A stretch of DNA of 49,780 nucleotides, taken from positions 1 to 49,780 of IMG/VR virus record IMGVR_UViG_3300021478_000040; one strand, given 5' to 3'. Under the pieces are notes generated by a model that ran no database searches, had not been told where the DNA came from, and worked only from the letters and a program-made list of their open reading frames with translations. Source of the stretch: a virus. This document shows positions 8,368 through 16,728 of this stretch, in pieces; position 1 is the first letter of the stretch; each line of letters opens with the position of its first letter. Position numbers and translations under genes: made by a program.

Positions 8368-9294
8368 ATTCAAGTCATCGACAGATCACTTCAGCCCTCG
8401 CAGTATTGGCCCGGTCTTCACGCCTTGTTTGGCATGGACTATGAGCGCCTTACTCCAATTTACACCAGCTTTTTCGATCAGAAATCTTCCGAGAAAGCAT
8501 TCGAAGAATTTATGACGGAGCGCGCTGGCTTGGGGCTTGCGGTTCAGCAACCTGAACTCGAACCGGTCCAATTCGATTTTCCAAATGAAGGCTATCGCAC
8601 TCAGGTCACTCACGCCAGCTACGGTCTCGGCGTGGCAATTTCCCGCGAAGCCAAAGACGACAATCTCTACGAGGATGTCGCTTCGCGGATGATGAAGGAG
8701 CTTGCGTATTCCGCGCGACAGACTGAAGAGTATATCGCGCATGCACCGCTGCAAGTTGCCATTGATGCCGTGAACGGCATCCGCGCCGATGGCGTACCAT
8801 TGGCTTCGGCTTCGCATCCAACTGCTTCCGGATTGCAGTCCAATCTTCTGACGTCCGCTAATGTTTCCGAACTGGCTTTCGAGAATGCAGTTATCCAGAT
8901 TGGTTACACTCGCAACGGTCGCGGCTTCCTTATCAATGTGCTTCCCAAGTGCGTCATCCTCTCCCCTGAGAGTGGACCGGAAACCAGACGCATCCTTGGT
9001 TCACCGTTGCAGTGGAATGCACAGACCAACAACATCAACGTGCTTCGCGCAACCGGCGCGCTTCCCGAAGTCATCGAAACTCCCTATCTGGTTTCGAAGG
9101 ATGACTATTTCATCCAGACCTCGATCCAGAACATGGACAACGGCGAAGGCTTCACATTCTGGGAGCGATCTGGTCTCGAAACCCGCGAAGATAGCAACTG
9201 GAGTAACCAAGCTTCGCTGATTGCAATCTGGTTCCGTTGCTCCGCATCCATCATTGACTGGCGCTCTACCTATATGTCCCCCGGAGCAACCTAA
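8368..9294 (+). CDS. Major capsid protein
   Basis: I start this 308-residue protein at ATT (8368-8370). A perfect AGGAGG lies 5 nt upstream, a stop (TAG, 8356) closes the frame just before, and the residues read from ATT (QVIDRSLQPSQYWPGL) look like a normal capsid N-terminus. Later candidates, TTG 8425 and ATG 8434, have no ribosome site. Segments such as SREAKDDNLYEDVA, LASASHPT and LPKCVILSPES resemble HK97-fold capsid proteins of the Mu gpT type. It forms the icosahedral shell. It is the first gene of the (+) head-neck module. Confidence 0.8.
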   Translation: MQVIDRSLQPSQYWPGLHALFGMDYERLTPIYTSFFDQKSSEKAFEEFMTERAGLGLAVQQPELEPVQFDFPNEGYRTQVTHASYGLGVAISREAKDDNLYEDVASRMMKELAYSARQTEEYIAHAPLQVAIDAVNGIRADGVPLASASHPTASGLQSNLLTSANVSELAFENAVIQIGYTRNGRGFLINVLPKCVILSPESGPETRRILGSPLQWNAQTNNINVLRATGALPEVIETPYLVSKDDYFIQTSIQNMDNGEGFTFWERSGLETREDSNWSNQASLIAIWFRCSASIIDWRSTYMSPGAT

Positions 9295-9846
9295 TTGCAT
9301 GGTGAGAAACCAAAATTCGGCAGGTTTGAAACTTGGGGCGCCTGTAGTCGCTGCGGCGCGCGGGTACGCTACAATACACTTGCCCGCGAGCGTCTGACTG
9401 GATTGCTGGTTTGTACCAAAGCAAGTGGAAGACCGGTAAGGCCCTGTCTTGATCCATGGCCGCCGGTCTATGATTTTCAAGTCACTCCGGATAGATCGAT
9501 AGAGCCACCGCCAGAGCCGCTTCCGGCTCGCTGGGGGTTGGATGACGTTTTTTCGGTAAAAGCTGGGATCAAGACTGCTACTGACGATGCTGCGCGAGTG
9601 CAAGCGCTGATGATCCCGCCAAATAACCAGAGAGGTACTGCTAGTTTCATCAACTATCAGACTTCGTTACACCAGAACCAAGACCGCGCTACACTAATTT
9701 ACACCAATCCGGCTGATTACGATGGCACTTTCATGCCGTCTAATTCAGTGCGTACTGTTGAGCCACCGGATGCAAATGAGCAGCTTGAAAACTTGCAGGA
9801 AGACAGCGGGTGGGTACCACCATGGACGGTGGTCAAAAGCATCTAA
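9295..9846 (+). CDS. Zinc-ribbon phage structural/assembly protein
   Basis: This 183-residue protein starts at TTG right after the capsid stop, with GGAG 8 nt upstream. The N-terminus has C-S-R-C (about residues 17-20), a T-G-L-L-V-C and an R-P-C-L-D-P-W-P-P segment, a four-cysteine zinc-binding pattern common in phage proteins encoded just after the capsid. The rest is low in motifs. It is likely a small head or head-closure component, by position only. Confidence 0.75.
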   Translation: MHGEKPKFGRFETWGACSRCGARVRYNTLARERLTGLLVCTKASGRPVRPCLDPWPPVYDFQVTPDRSIEPPPEPLPARWGLDDVFSVKAGIKTATDDAARVQALMIPPNNQRGTASFINYQTSLHQNQDRATLIYTNPADYDGTFMPSNSVRTVEPPDANEQLENLQEDSGWVPPWTVVKSI

Positions 9847-10067
9847 CATTTCAACGTGGAGACCGGGTTAGACTTACTAACCGTGCAGCAAATATGGCGA
9901 TGAAAGGTTATGCTAAATTGCGGCGTAAACAATTTCACGACTGGCATGCGCGTCGGGGTACAGTAATGTTCAAGCCAACGGTTGGTGGAAGTTGTGTAGT
10001 TATCAAATGGGATGATGCGAAGTGGGGCGATAGTTGGCCTAAAAATGCAATCGAGAAAGACGAATAG
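9822..10067 (+). CDS. Small SH3-like hypothetical protein
   Basis: This 81-residue basic protein has the pattern of a small beta-barrel: G-D-R-V-R-L at the N-terminus and repeated short strands with G-S-C-V-V-I-K-W. I chose ATG at 9822; a GTG at 9810 in the same frame is possible. It overlaps the preceding gene by 25 nt and its stop abuts the gp4-like gene (TAG-ATG). It is a KOW/SH3-type fold by eye; function unknown. Confidence 0.65.
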   Translation: MDGGQKHLTFQRGDRVRLTNRAANMAMKGYAKLRRKQFHDWHARRGTVMFKPTVGGSCVVIKWDDAKWGDSWPKNAIEKDE

Positions 10068-10751
10068 ATGACAACTGCTGCCGATGTTATCGGAAATGCA
10101 TTACATCTATATGGTATTCTGGATCAGACAGAAGACCCGTCAACTGTTGATATTGCTAACAACGTAGCAGTGCTAAATGACATGCTTCGCAGCGAACATG
10201 TTGATGGTGCTGCGCAATATTTAATGAACCGTGTAGTGGCGCAGGTTCCGGCTGGTACTACTGGTTCAATATATTCATTCGTAGTTGGTACCGCCAAAAG
10301 TACTTATCCCGTACAAATTGATGCGGTCGCTATAAAAGCTATTTGGTGCAACGATATCAGCCCCACCGTTAATCGTGAGACGCGACAGGCACCTATTGCC
10401 GATGTAGTGCGTACCACTTATCCGGGTATCATTACCAAGTGGCATCAGGAAAGACAGGTGGATGGCTCTATTCGCGTTACTGCATGGCAACCACCGCGCT
10501 CTGCTACTACTTGCTTGATTGAGTATGGCGGGCGTATCGGCGCGATTACCGCCACCGATGGAAGCGACACAATAAACCTGCCGCCAGAAGGCATCCATGA
10601 TGTAACGCTGATGCTGGGCAGACGTATTCACGGTACCTACGGACGCAATCCGCAAGCAATTGCTGCAATACTTGCTGATAGCGAAACAGTAGACCGTCGC
10701 TGGCGTGACTGGGCTAAAGGACAGCAGTGGCTTCGATTTGTGAGATCGTAG
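10068..10751 (+). CDS. P22 gp4-like head-to-tail adaptor
   Basis: The 227-residue protein resembles the packaged-DNA stabilisation protein gp4 of P22-like phages. It has a helical N-terminus (TTAADVIGNALHLYGIL), a central beta-rich part and a C-terminal helix pair ending in RRWRDWAKGQQW. In P22, gp4 binds below the portal ring and closes the filled head. The next gene is gp10-like, reproducing the P22 neck order, which strengthens the call. Confidence 0.75.
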   Translation: MTTAADVIGNALHLYGILDQTEDPSTVDIANNVAVLNDMLRSEHVDGAAQYLMNRVVAQVPAGTTGSIYSFVVGTAKSTYPVQIDAVAIKAIWCNDISPTVNRETRQAPIADVVRTTYPGIITKWHQERQVDGSIRVTAWQPPRSATTCLIEYGGRIGAITATDGSDTINLPPEGIHDVTLMLGRRIHGTYGRNPQAIAAILADSETVDRRWRDWAKGQQWLRFVRS

Positions 10752-12173
10752 ATGCCGCCACTTGATATATTCGGTTCTTTTGCAGACCCGTTCAATCAAG
10801 ATCAGGGTGCGGCAAAACTTGTAAATTGCCGGATAATTATCCGCAAACAAGAAGAACAGAAACCAGCACGAACACGTCTCGTTGGTTCTCCCGGCCTGAC
10901 AGAAATTTGCAAACCAACTACATCTCCATGCATCGCATTGTGCCATGCAGTCGGCACCATATGGTCCGCTCATGCAGATGGTAGTATTTATTACGATGTA
11001 GAAACTGCGTCCCCTGTTTATTCCGGTGTTGTAACTGTCGGCGCACCGCCTATCATCCGATTGGCAGAAGACCGCACTTGTCTGGTAATTGCTTCGAACG
11101 GTACCGGTGGCGGTGGTACTGGTTCTGGTTACACCGCAACACAAGGTGGCGGTTTGGTTTTTGCTAATCTGCAAGGAACTATTAATTTTGATCCTTCTGC
11201 GGTTTGCAATCTAGACAATTACACAGTATGGACCGGAGCATCTAATACCTACGCTAATCAATCCGACAAAATGTATTCGTCTACTCCACTGGCACCGGCT
11301 ACCGTTGATGCCAATGCATGGGCAACGGCTGAAGCCAGAGCAGACCCTGTACTGGACGTAGTAACACTTGGCCGTACATTCTGGCCGTTTGGCAGCCGGT
11401 CTGTTGAGATGTGGTATGACCAAGGTGGCAGTTCTGATTTTGCTTTTACCGCATTCACCAACTCGCTGATTGAAGTTGGACTGGCAGCACGTCGCACACT
11501 TGCAAGCATCCACGGCATTGCCATGTGGGTAGGAACAGACCGCCGGGTATGGCTGGGCAGCGGGCAGTCAGGTCAGCCAGTATCGCCGGGTTGGGTTGAT
11601 TTGTTGTTGCAACAAACAGACCTTACCAATCTAACCAGCTATATGTACGCGCAAGGTGGCGACGTATTTTACATACTGACCTCGGAAGGCTCGTGGTCAG
11701 TTGAGATGGCTGTATCATCGATGACGTGGGTTTATCGTCAGACAGCAGAACGCGCGGATCACGCAGGCAGATGCGCCGTGGAACATGATGGTGGTGTCTG
11801 CTACGTCGGTCTTGATACCGGTGAAATCTGTTCACTTAATCTGGCCTCTGCAAGCGAACCGGCCGGATTAATGGAACGATCTATTACCACTATGTGGATT
11901 GGAATGCAGGAAGCTCGCAACGTTATTAATCAGATTGATGTTACCAGTTATATGGGACCGGACGCAGGGACATTTACGCTTCAATGGTCGGAAGATCGCG
12001 CTATTACTTGGAGGGGAACTCGTCAAATTGTATGGCCTGAACCCGGTACCCGCCGTGCTGTTGCGCGTGCCATGGGTACTTCGCGCCGGAGACAAGTACA
12101 GCTGTCTTACATCGGTGCAGCGGCACCATTTGAAATGGATGAATTCTTTGTACAAGTAAGCGAGGGTACCTAG
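10752..12173 (+). CDS. P22 gp10-like tail hub / DNA stabilisation protein
   Basis: The 473-residue, beta-rich protein has the order typical of P22 gp10-type proteins: an N-terminal segment (FGSFADPFNQDQGAAKLVNC) followed by propeller-like repeats with W-V-G-T-D, G-D-V-F-Y-I-L and C-Y-V-G-L-D strands. gp10 sits under the gp4 adaptor and carries the tail needle or spikes. The gene starts directly at the gp4-like stop. Its end overlaps by 4 nt the end of the oppositely oriented phosphoribosyltransferase gene. Confidence 0.75.
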   Translation: MPPLDIFGSFADPFNQDQGAAKLVNCRIIIRKQEEQKPARTRLVGSPGLTEICKPTTSPCIALCHAVGTIWSAHADGSIYYDVETASPVYSGVVTVGAPPIIRLAEDRTCLVIASNGTGGGGTGSGYTATQGGGLVFANLQGTINFDPSAVCNLDNYTVWTGASNTYANQSDKMYSSTPLAPATVDANAWATAEARADPVLDVVTLGRTFWPFGSRSVEMWYDQGGSSDFAFTAFTNSLIEVGLAARRTLASIHGIAMWVGTDRRVWLGSGQSGQPVSPGWVDLLLQQTDLTNLTSYMYAQGGDVFYILTSEGSWSVEMAVSSMTWVYRQTAERADHAGRCAVEHDGGVCYVGLDTGEICSLNLASASEPAGLMERSITTMWIGMQEARNVINQIDVTSYMGPDAGTFTLQWSEDRAITWRGTRQIVWPEPGTRRAVARAMGTSRRRQVQLSYIGAAAPFEMDEFFVQVSEGT

Positions 12174-12847
12174 CCTTGTTTGTTTTTCAGGTAGTCTGCA
12201 AGATACAGATCAAAATCATTGAGACTGAACATCGAGCCAACAGTCAATTCTCTATATAGCAATTTGATTTTATTGTTTTCTGGTTTGTCTGTTTTGTGAA
12301 CTACGGCATAGCAATGGTCTGCAATTGGAATTGCTTGGTTATACAAAACATTAGCAGCATGACAAGCTGTCTTATGCGTCTCTGAAACAATATCATCAAT
12401 TATCATAGCCAGTTTGTTTTTTAGAACTTTACCTTCTAGCCAGTTCTTTTTGCCGTAAGTTTTTCGATCTTTCCTGATGGAAAAAATATTTACGTCAAAA
12501 CCGCGATTACAACACGCAATTGCGATGCCGGTCAGCAATGGTGTCGATGCACTTTCAACACCGCATAATTGGATAGCGCCACTTTTAAGCATCTCTTCAT
12601 ACCTAGACATAAAATCTTGAACGATAACGTTCAAGATTTTAGCATCGAAGAATGCTTCTCTTAAGTAAAATTGCCAAGTATAGTATCCACTGCCTTGATT
12701 TAGATAAGACGGAAGTTCTTTACTTCCGGGTTCTACTCTTACGATACAGTTATCGTTGATGAATTCGCGGACAAACATGCGATCTTCAAGACGTTTGGAT
12801 ATTTCATAAGCGCTGGCCAATGATGAACTTTGAATAGGTAGGGTCAT
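12170..12847 (-). CDS. Orotate phosphoribosyltransferase-like protein
   Basis: This 225-residue protein has the type I phosphoribosyltransferase layout. G-V-E-S-A-S-T-P-L (about 96-104) matches the PyrE substrate region, R-K-x2-K-x2-Y-G-x5-E-G (125-139) matches the flexible catalytic loop of orotate PRTases, and A-M-I-I-D-D-I-V (147-154) matches the PRPP site. The usual T-T-G-G that follows is replaced by S-E-T-H, so activity is uncertain. It lies on the opposite strand inside the neck module, and its start is only 2 nt from the start of the fibre gene at 12850. Its ribosome site (AGAGGAG) lies within that gene. It could support pyrimidine or modified-base metabolism. Confidence 0.65.
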   Translation of the reverse strand: MTLPIQSSSLASAYEISKRLEDRMFVREFINDNCIVRVEPGSKELPSYLNQGSGYYTWQFYLREAFFDAKILNVIVQDFMSRYEEMLKSGAIQLCGVESASTPLLTGIAIACCNRGFDVNIFSIRKDRKTYGKKNWLEGKVLKNKLAMIIDDIVSETHKTACHAANVLYNQAIPIADHCYAVVHKTDKPENNKIKLLYRELTVGSMFSLNDFDLYLADYLKNKQG

Positions 12848-12849
12848 CT

Positions 12850-13299
12850 ATGACAGCTCCTCTTAAGAAAACGCCGCCGCCACCGCCAATTGCCATCAAT
12901 GATCCGATATTCAATCGTTGGCTTCATGATTTAACTGCTTTTATTCAAGAAGGCGGCGGCATAGATACCGGAAACATACCGGGTTACGATACTCTGGTTT
13001 CGCAAGTTAGTACTAACACGTCAAACATTGCCACCAACACATCAAACATCACTGCAAACTCCGCGAACATTGCTACCAATACAGCCAACATTGCTACCAA
13101 CACAACCAACATCGCCACCAACACCGCGAACATCGCCACCAATACGTCGAATATCGCTACGCTAACTGCGCGCTCGCAAGTCCGGCACGGGACCGTTGCG
13201 CCTACTGCCGGTCTCGGTGTTGATGGCGACTGGTACTCCGACACATCAGCAAAGCATATCTACGTCCGAGTTACTGGTTCGTGGGTTTTGATTGTTTGA
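12850..13299 (+). CDS. Coiled-coil fibre or tail stalk protein
   Basis: This 149-residue protein has a Pro-rich N-terminus (KKTPPPPP), a short helix, then about seven heptads of the type N-T-x-N-I-A-T (residues about 55-105) and a C-terminal cap (GDWYSDTSAKHIYVRVTGSWV) resembling the end of phage fibre proteins. The heptads predict a trimeric coiled coil with Ile in the core. It is read divergently from the phosphoribosyltransferase gene with 2 nt between the start codons. It is probably a tail needle or fibre. Confidence 0.7.
   Translation: MTAPLKKTPPPPPIAINDPIFNRWLHDLTAFIQEGGGIDTGNIPGYDTLVSQVSTNTSNIATNTSNITANSANIATNTANIATNTTNIATNTANIATNTSNIATLTARSQVRHGTVAPTAGLGVDGDWYSDTSAKHIYVRVTGSWVLIV
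13012..13161 (+). repeat. 21-nt tandem repeats coding for heptads
   Basis: Imperfect 21-nt units (ACATTGCCACCAACAC type) repeat about seven times and encode N-I-A-T-N-T-x heptads. Unit number could vary by slippage, changing the stalk length. Confidence 0.7.
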
Positions 13300-13741
13300 C
13301 CCATGGCCAAGCTAAGTTGACGTAACCGTTAATTATTTCTTTAAAGCTATTCAGCGACCGTGCAATTAGATATGTATGACCAAGTTTTTCCCATTGTTTT
13401 TGGAAATACTCTTGCGCTTTTGACTGCACACCATCCTCGTTTTTCATTTCGATAGCGATGCCGTGACCGGGAATGAACATTAAAAAATCTGCCACACCCG
13501 GAATGACACCCATGCGCTTAAGCTTCATCGCAGTAGCGATGTCGCGATGCTCGCCGCTAGGAACATGGAAGATCAGCAAATCCGGATAGGTCTTCCGGAC
13601 CCACTGCCACGCATGCATTTGAGTTTCTTTTTCAGAAATTTGGCGGGAAGAGCCCTTTGGCAAGCGCTTCTTTTTCTCGGGCTTTGACCCAAGTTTCGAC
13701 GGCGACTTTGACGCCTTCGGCGCGGTCTTCAACTGCGTCAT
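13271..13741 (-). CDS. VRR-NUC domain nuclease
   Basis: The 156-residue protein has a basic N-terminal tail (residues 1-35) and a PD-(D/E)XK fold of the VRR-NUC type: E39 in the first helix, R-M-G-V-I-P-G-V-A-D (76-85), A-I-E-M-K (96-100) with D85, E98 and K100 as catalytic candidates, and Q110. Such nucleases cut branched or flap DNA. It overlaps the upstream ribbon-helix-helix gene by 110 nt in another frame and is probably cotranscribed with it. Likely roles are recombination, repair or packaging-junction cleavage. Confidence 0.8.
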   Translation of the reverse strand: MTQLKTAPKASKSPSKLGSKPEKKKRLPKGSSRQISEKETQMHAWQWVRKTYPDLLIFHVPSGEHRDIATAMKLKRMGVIPGVADFLMFIPGHGIAIEMKNEDGVQSKAQEYFQKQWEKLGHTYLIARSLNSFKEIINGYVNLAWPWVKQSKPTNQ

Positions 13742-13859
13742 GGTTCCTTACCAGCCAATCCAGCCGTGCGGCCATGGCGGTGCTGACCCGCGCCGACACG
13801 ACGACGGTCTGGTTGCCTCTGATCCTGCGTTTGGTCTTGTGAAGCTCTTCTGGTATCAT
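13632..13859 (-). CDS. Ribbon-helix-helix DNA-binding protein
   Basis: This 75-residue protein has a strand (QTVVVSARVS, residues 17-26) followed by two helices (TAMAARLDWLVRN and RAEGVKVAVETWVKARE), the layout of Arc/CopG-type dimeric repressors. The ATG at 13859 lies 7 nt from the -10 of a strong promoter, so the message would be leaderless. GTATAC palindromes next to the promoter could be its operator (inference). Its end overlaps the VRR-NUC gene. Confidence 0.65.
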   Translation of the reverse strand: MIPEELHKTKRRIRGNQTVVVSARVSTAMAARLDWLVRNHDAVEDRAEGVKVAVETWVKAREKEALAKGLFPPNF

Positions 13860-13865
13860 CCAGTT

Positions 13866-13894
13866 AATATAGTGTATACAGCTTAGGAAGTCAA
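13866..13894 (-). promoter_or_regulatory. Sigma-70-like promoter for the RHH/VRR-NUC genes
   Basis: On the (-) strand TTGACT (13894-13889) is followed by 17 nt and TATATT (13871-13866). TGTATACACTAT spans the spacer and the -10. The predicted start falls at or within one base of the ATG at 13859. On the (+) strand the same segment holds the ribosome site (AGGAAG) of the ejection protein gene. Confidence 0.6.
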
Positions 13895-13898
13895 TGTT

Positions 13899-14582
13899 AT
13901 GACAGACCTTGCTGCGGCTATCGCTCCTGCTTTAGGTGGGTTGTTTGGTGGTCTTTCCAGTCTTGCATCGACACAAGCTGGTATCAGTGCTGTCGGTGAT
14001 CTGACCGGAGCGGGTATGGCTGAAGTACAGCCATACGCCAACCAAGGGTTTGGTTACCTCAATCCTATAAACAGCCAGCTATTGAGCGCGGATCAAGGTG
14101 GCAGCGCAGCTTCCGCAGTTCTTGGGCAAGATCGTATCAACGCTCCTAATCCAGTCGACTTCGAAGACTTCGCAAAGAACTACAACACGTCGGAAGGCGC
14201 GCAATATCTCATGAAGACCGCAGCAGCCGCGCAGGATAATAGCGCAGCCGCTCGCGGCGGTCTTTTGTCCGGTGCCAATCTTCGTGCTCAGACCGGTATT
14301 ACAGAAGGCATCGCCAATCAGGATTTGTTAGAGCAATACAAAGCCGAGGCGGCTGGTCAACAGCAGAATTTTCAGCAACAAGAAACTTCCTATCAGAATA
14401 TGTACGGACAAGAAGCCTTGGGACTACAGGCCGGTATTGCCGCAGCAGGTACTGCTGCGCAAGGCGCTCGCGCTATTGGCAGTCTCTATGGAACGCAAGC
14501 TTCCAACCTCGCTTCCAGTGCTAACTCATTTGGTAGCGCTTTAGGTGGTGTCTTTACTGCGATTGGAAACGCTTTCAAGTAG
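13899..14582 (+). CDS. Putative ejection (DNA transfer) protein, gp7-like
   Basis: The 227-residue protein is Ala/Gly/Ser/Gln-rich, with hydrophobic Gly-rich stretches near both ends and a central segment (NYNTSEGAQYLMKTAAAAQ, then RGGLLSGANLRAQTGI) seen in internal virion or DNA-transfer proteins of short-tailed phages. Such proteins leave the head first and help build the channel across the cell envelope. AGGAAG 8 nt before ATG supports the start. It probably acts with the large protein at 35824-40758. Confidence 0.65.
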   Translation: MTDLAAAIAPALGGLFGGLSSLASTQAGISAVGDLTGAGMAEVQPYANQGFGYLNPINSQLLSADQGGSAASAVLGQDRINAPNPVDFEDFAKNYNTSEGAQYLMKTAAAAQDNSAAARGGLLSGANLRAQTGITEGIANQDLLEQYKAEAAGQQQNFQQQETSYQNMYGQEALGLQAGIAAAGTAAQGARAIGSLYGTQASNLASSANSFGSALGGVFTAIGNAFK

Positions 14583-14590
14583 TTTACTTG
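14576..14590. terminator. Small hairpin between convergent genes
   Basis: CAAGTA-GTT-TACTTG forms a 6-bp stem exactly where the (+) ejection gene and the (-) RHH gene end. There is no T-run, so it is at best a weak bidirectional terminator. Confidence 0.3.
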
Positions 14591-14805
14591 CGGCGCGTCT
14601 CCAGTTCTTTTTCAACTGCCAGCCGCATGAAGTCACCTTGAAATTCGTTAGGCTTCAGAGCCTTGTTGACGCGCTTCAAAAAGCCTTTGGGCATACGGAC
14701 GATAGTCTTGTCCGGATACATCAGCGGGCGGCCATTCGGACGCACTATCTTCTTCCTTCTGGTACGCTTGACCGGCTTGGTGTCATGGTTCATTTCGGTT
14801 TCCAT
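14584..14805 (-). CDS. Small basic ribbon-helix-helix-like protein
   Basis: This 73-residue protein is rich in Lys/Arg (KRTRRKK, residues 13-19) and has a strand (KTIVRMP) and helices (FLKRVNKAL; FMRLAVEKELETR) in the order of MetJ/Arc-type proteins. It follows the DNA polymerase gene closely (2 nt gap). It may be a transcriptional regulator of the replication block. The fold is recognised by pattern only. Confidence 0.6.
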   Translation of the reverse strand: METEMNHDTKPVKRTRRKKIVRPNGRPLMYPDKTIVRMPKGFLKRVNKALKPNEFQGDFMRLAVEKELETRRK

Positions 14806-14807
14806 TT

Positions 14808-16706
14808 TTATTTCCTCATTCGTGGAGCGCTATAACCCTCTGCGTCAAGTGGTAGGTCCCCGGTCCAAGAACGCGGTCGCCGCATGATTGCGCGCATCTG
14901 CTCCTCGCGCTGCTTTGCGATTTCCATTGGAGCCAATGCCACGATGCTATCGTATACGTCAAGTAACAAAATGATATCAGGCAGTTCTTTTTCGATATCG
15001 TTTTCGCAAGCGGTAATGATATCCCGCGTCATGGACTGGCAGGAAATCTCCAGCAGGCTGCCACCGAAGACTTTCTGCGGCAGCATCGCGCCAAACTTGG
15101 CACGGAAGAACCCCATGTTGCCGTCCTCACTGACGAAGACCGAGTAGTGAGGAATGGTGCGGCTGCTTGGCAGGATCATCCAGATGGTGGTGCCGTCTTT
15201 TATCAGCGATATCGCACCTGCCTGAAAGACGCGTCCCGGCAGGTCGTAATAGCAATTTATAAATGCATCCTTCAACTGGTTCCAAAGCCGCACCAACTTC
15301 GGATTAGCTTTGCGGTAATCTCTGATATCGTCTTGCGCTCGCTGGTCGCTGATAAGCGTTCCAACTCTGCGCATGTGCGCTTTGTAAGTCCGCCAGCCTA
15401 ACTGGTAGTTGCTGCCTAGCGTGATTGTTTTGCCGTTGTAGCGCTCTCTTGGATGAGTTTTTTCTGTTGCCGATTGGGGCAAATTCCACATGGTAATGGC
15501 GTTATGCATGTATAGGTCACCACCTTGGGCAAGGAGGCTGAGACGGTCGCCATCACCGGCTTGCCACAGGGCCAGACGTAGCTCTGCGTTCCGCAAGTCG
15601 TTATCAATAATCGCGTACCCGTTCGGCGCAACAATGCATCCGCGTAGTGCATCTGTGAGAGCAACATTAGAATATTTGAACCCTGCCTTGAGACCCTTTA
15701 TCAATTCATCGATCTGATACTTACCAGACGGTCGCGCGATGTTGAACATATTTGCACCTTCGGAAGTGCCGCGTCCAGACCGTGCGCCATGATAGCGGGT
15801 TGCGTCTTTGTAAAAACCTCCGACGTGCCTGTCCAGCAACGCCTGCGCCTTCATCGGAGCGCTGCCGCCATTCTCCTGCACCAGTTCCAGCACCGCGCGT
15901 ACGTCCGGATGCAGCTTTGGATTTTCCAGAGCTTCTGCAACCTCGTGCTTCTTGGTGCCAAGTAGACCAGCCATGCGGGGAAATTCATTAGCCCACTGTC
16001 CTATCCGCTGGCGCTGCGTGACCGCCGTGACAACGTTATCAGTTATCTCACGCAGTTGCGTAGATACTTCATGCTCGATTTCGGAACGACGCGCCGCGAT
16101 GGCTTGCGCCAATTCGATATCTATCGGCAGTCCGATATCATTCTTGCGCCATGACCGCTCGAATATTTTGCATTCTTCCGGGTTGAGTTCTGGCAATAGA
16201 CTGTGAACGTTCATCAGGCAGCGGACATCCTGTACGTTATACTGAAGCAGTTCGCGAAACGTATTGATGTCCTCTTCAAACGTTCCATCTCGCTTTGGCT
16301 TGCACGTTTTCATCACCAGTGCGCGGCCACGCGGGTCTTTGCCTTGAAGGTTCAGCGCCATGCAAAGTTCTTCCAGCCCGCCCGGCAGCGACAGCGATTG
16401 CGCCCGCGCCATGGTGCAGGAGACTTTCTGGACCGGAATTTTAAGGAAGGGGTTCTGTCCCATCAGGATGTTGGCATCGAAGCCGACGTGATGGGCAACT
16501 ACCCGGTCGCATGCATAGAGATCAGCGTAAAGCTGGCTTATCAGGTGGGTACCCAATTGGGGGTGAACCGGGCAGGCAGTATGCATGGTACCATTAAAAT
16601 ACCACACGGCAGTTGTGATCTGAGTAGAGAGATCGGAGGCGTAGCGTCGGGCACCAGCCGTTCTTAGGTCTACTCTGGATCGAGTTTCCAGATCAACGAA
16701 CAGCAT
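14808..16706 (-). CDS. Family A DNA polymerase with 3'-5' exonuclease
   Basis: This 632-residue enzyme replicates the phage genome. The exonuclease domain shows D5-x-E7 (LFVDLET), A-H-H-V-G-F-D77 and Y156-x3-D160. The polymerase domain has motif A with D370, E375 and R377 (IDNDLRNAELRLAL), motif B with R422-x3-K426-x7-Y434, and motif C Y585-D586-S587 where H-D-E is usual. A GGGAGG ribosome site precedes ATG 16706. It is cotranscribed with the ssDNA-binding protein (22-nt gap). No RNA polymerase of the T7 type is present. Confidence 0.9.
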   Translation of the reverse strand: MLFVDLETRSRVDLRTAGARRYASDLSTQITTAVWYFNGTMHTACPVHPQLGTHLISQLYADLYACDRVVAHHVGFDANILMGQNPFLKIPVQKVSCTMARAQSLSLPGGLEELCMALNLQGKDPRGRALVMKTCKPKRDGTFEEDINTFRELLQYNVQDVRCLMNVHSLLPELNPEECKIFERSWRKNDIGLPIDIELAQAIAARRSEIEHEVSTQLREITDNVVTAVTQRQRIGQWANEFPRMAGLLGTKKHEVAEALENPKLHPDVRAVLELVQENGGSAPMKAQALLDRHVGGFYKDATRYHGARSGRGTSEGANMFNIARPSGKYQIDELIKGLKAGFKYSNVALTDALRGCIVAPNGYAIIDNDLRNAELRLALWQAGDGDRLSLLAQGGDLYMHNAITMWNLPQSATEKTHPRERYNGKTITLGSNYQLGWRTYKAHMRRVGTLISDQRAQDDIRDYRKANPKLVRLWNQLKDAFINCYYDLPGRVFQAGAISLIKDGTTIWMILPSSRTIPHYSVFVSEDGNMGFFRAKFGAMLPQKVFGGSLLEISCQSMTRDIITACENDIEKELPDIILLLDVYDSIVALAPMEIAKQREEQMRAIMRRPRSWTGDLPLDAEGYSAPRMRK

Positions 16707-16728
16707 GGTGCCCTCCCACGTGGGACTA

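Noticed and set aside
10275-11174. (-) open frame of 299 codons across the neck genes
   Set aside because: It is opposite the gp4-like and gp10-like genes, has Cys/Ser/Thr-rich shadow composition and spans two real genes.
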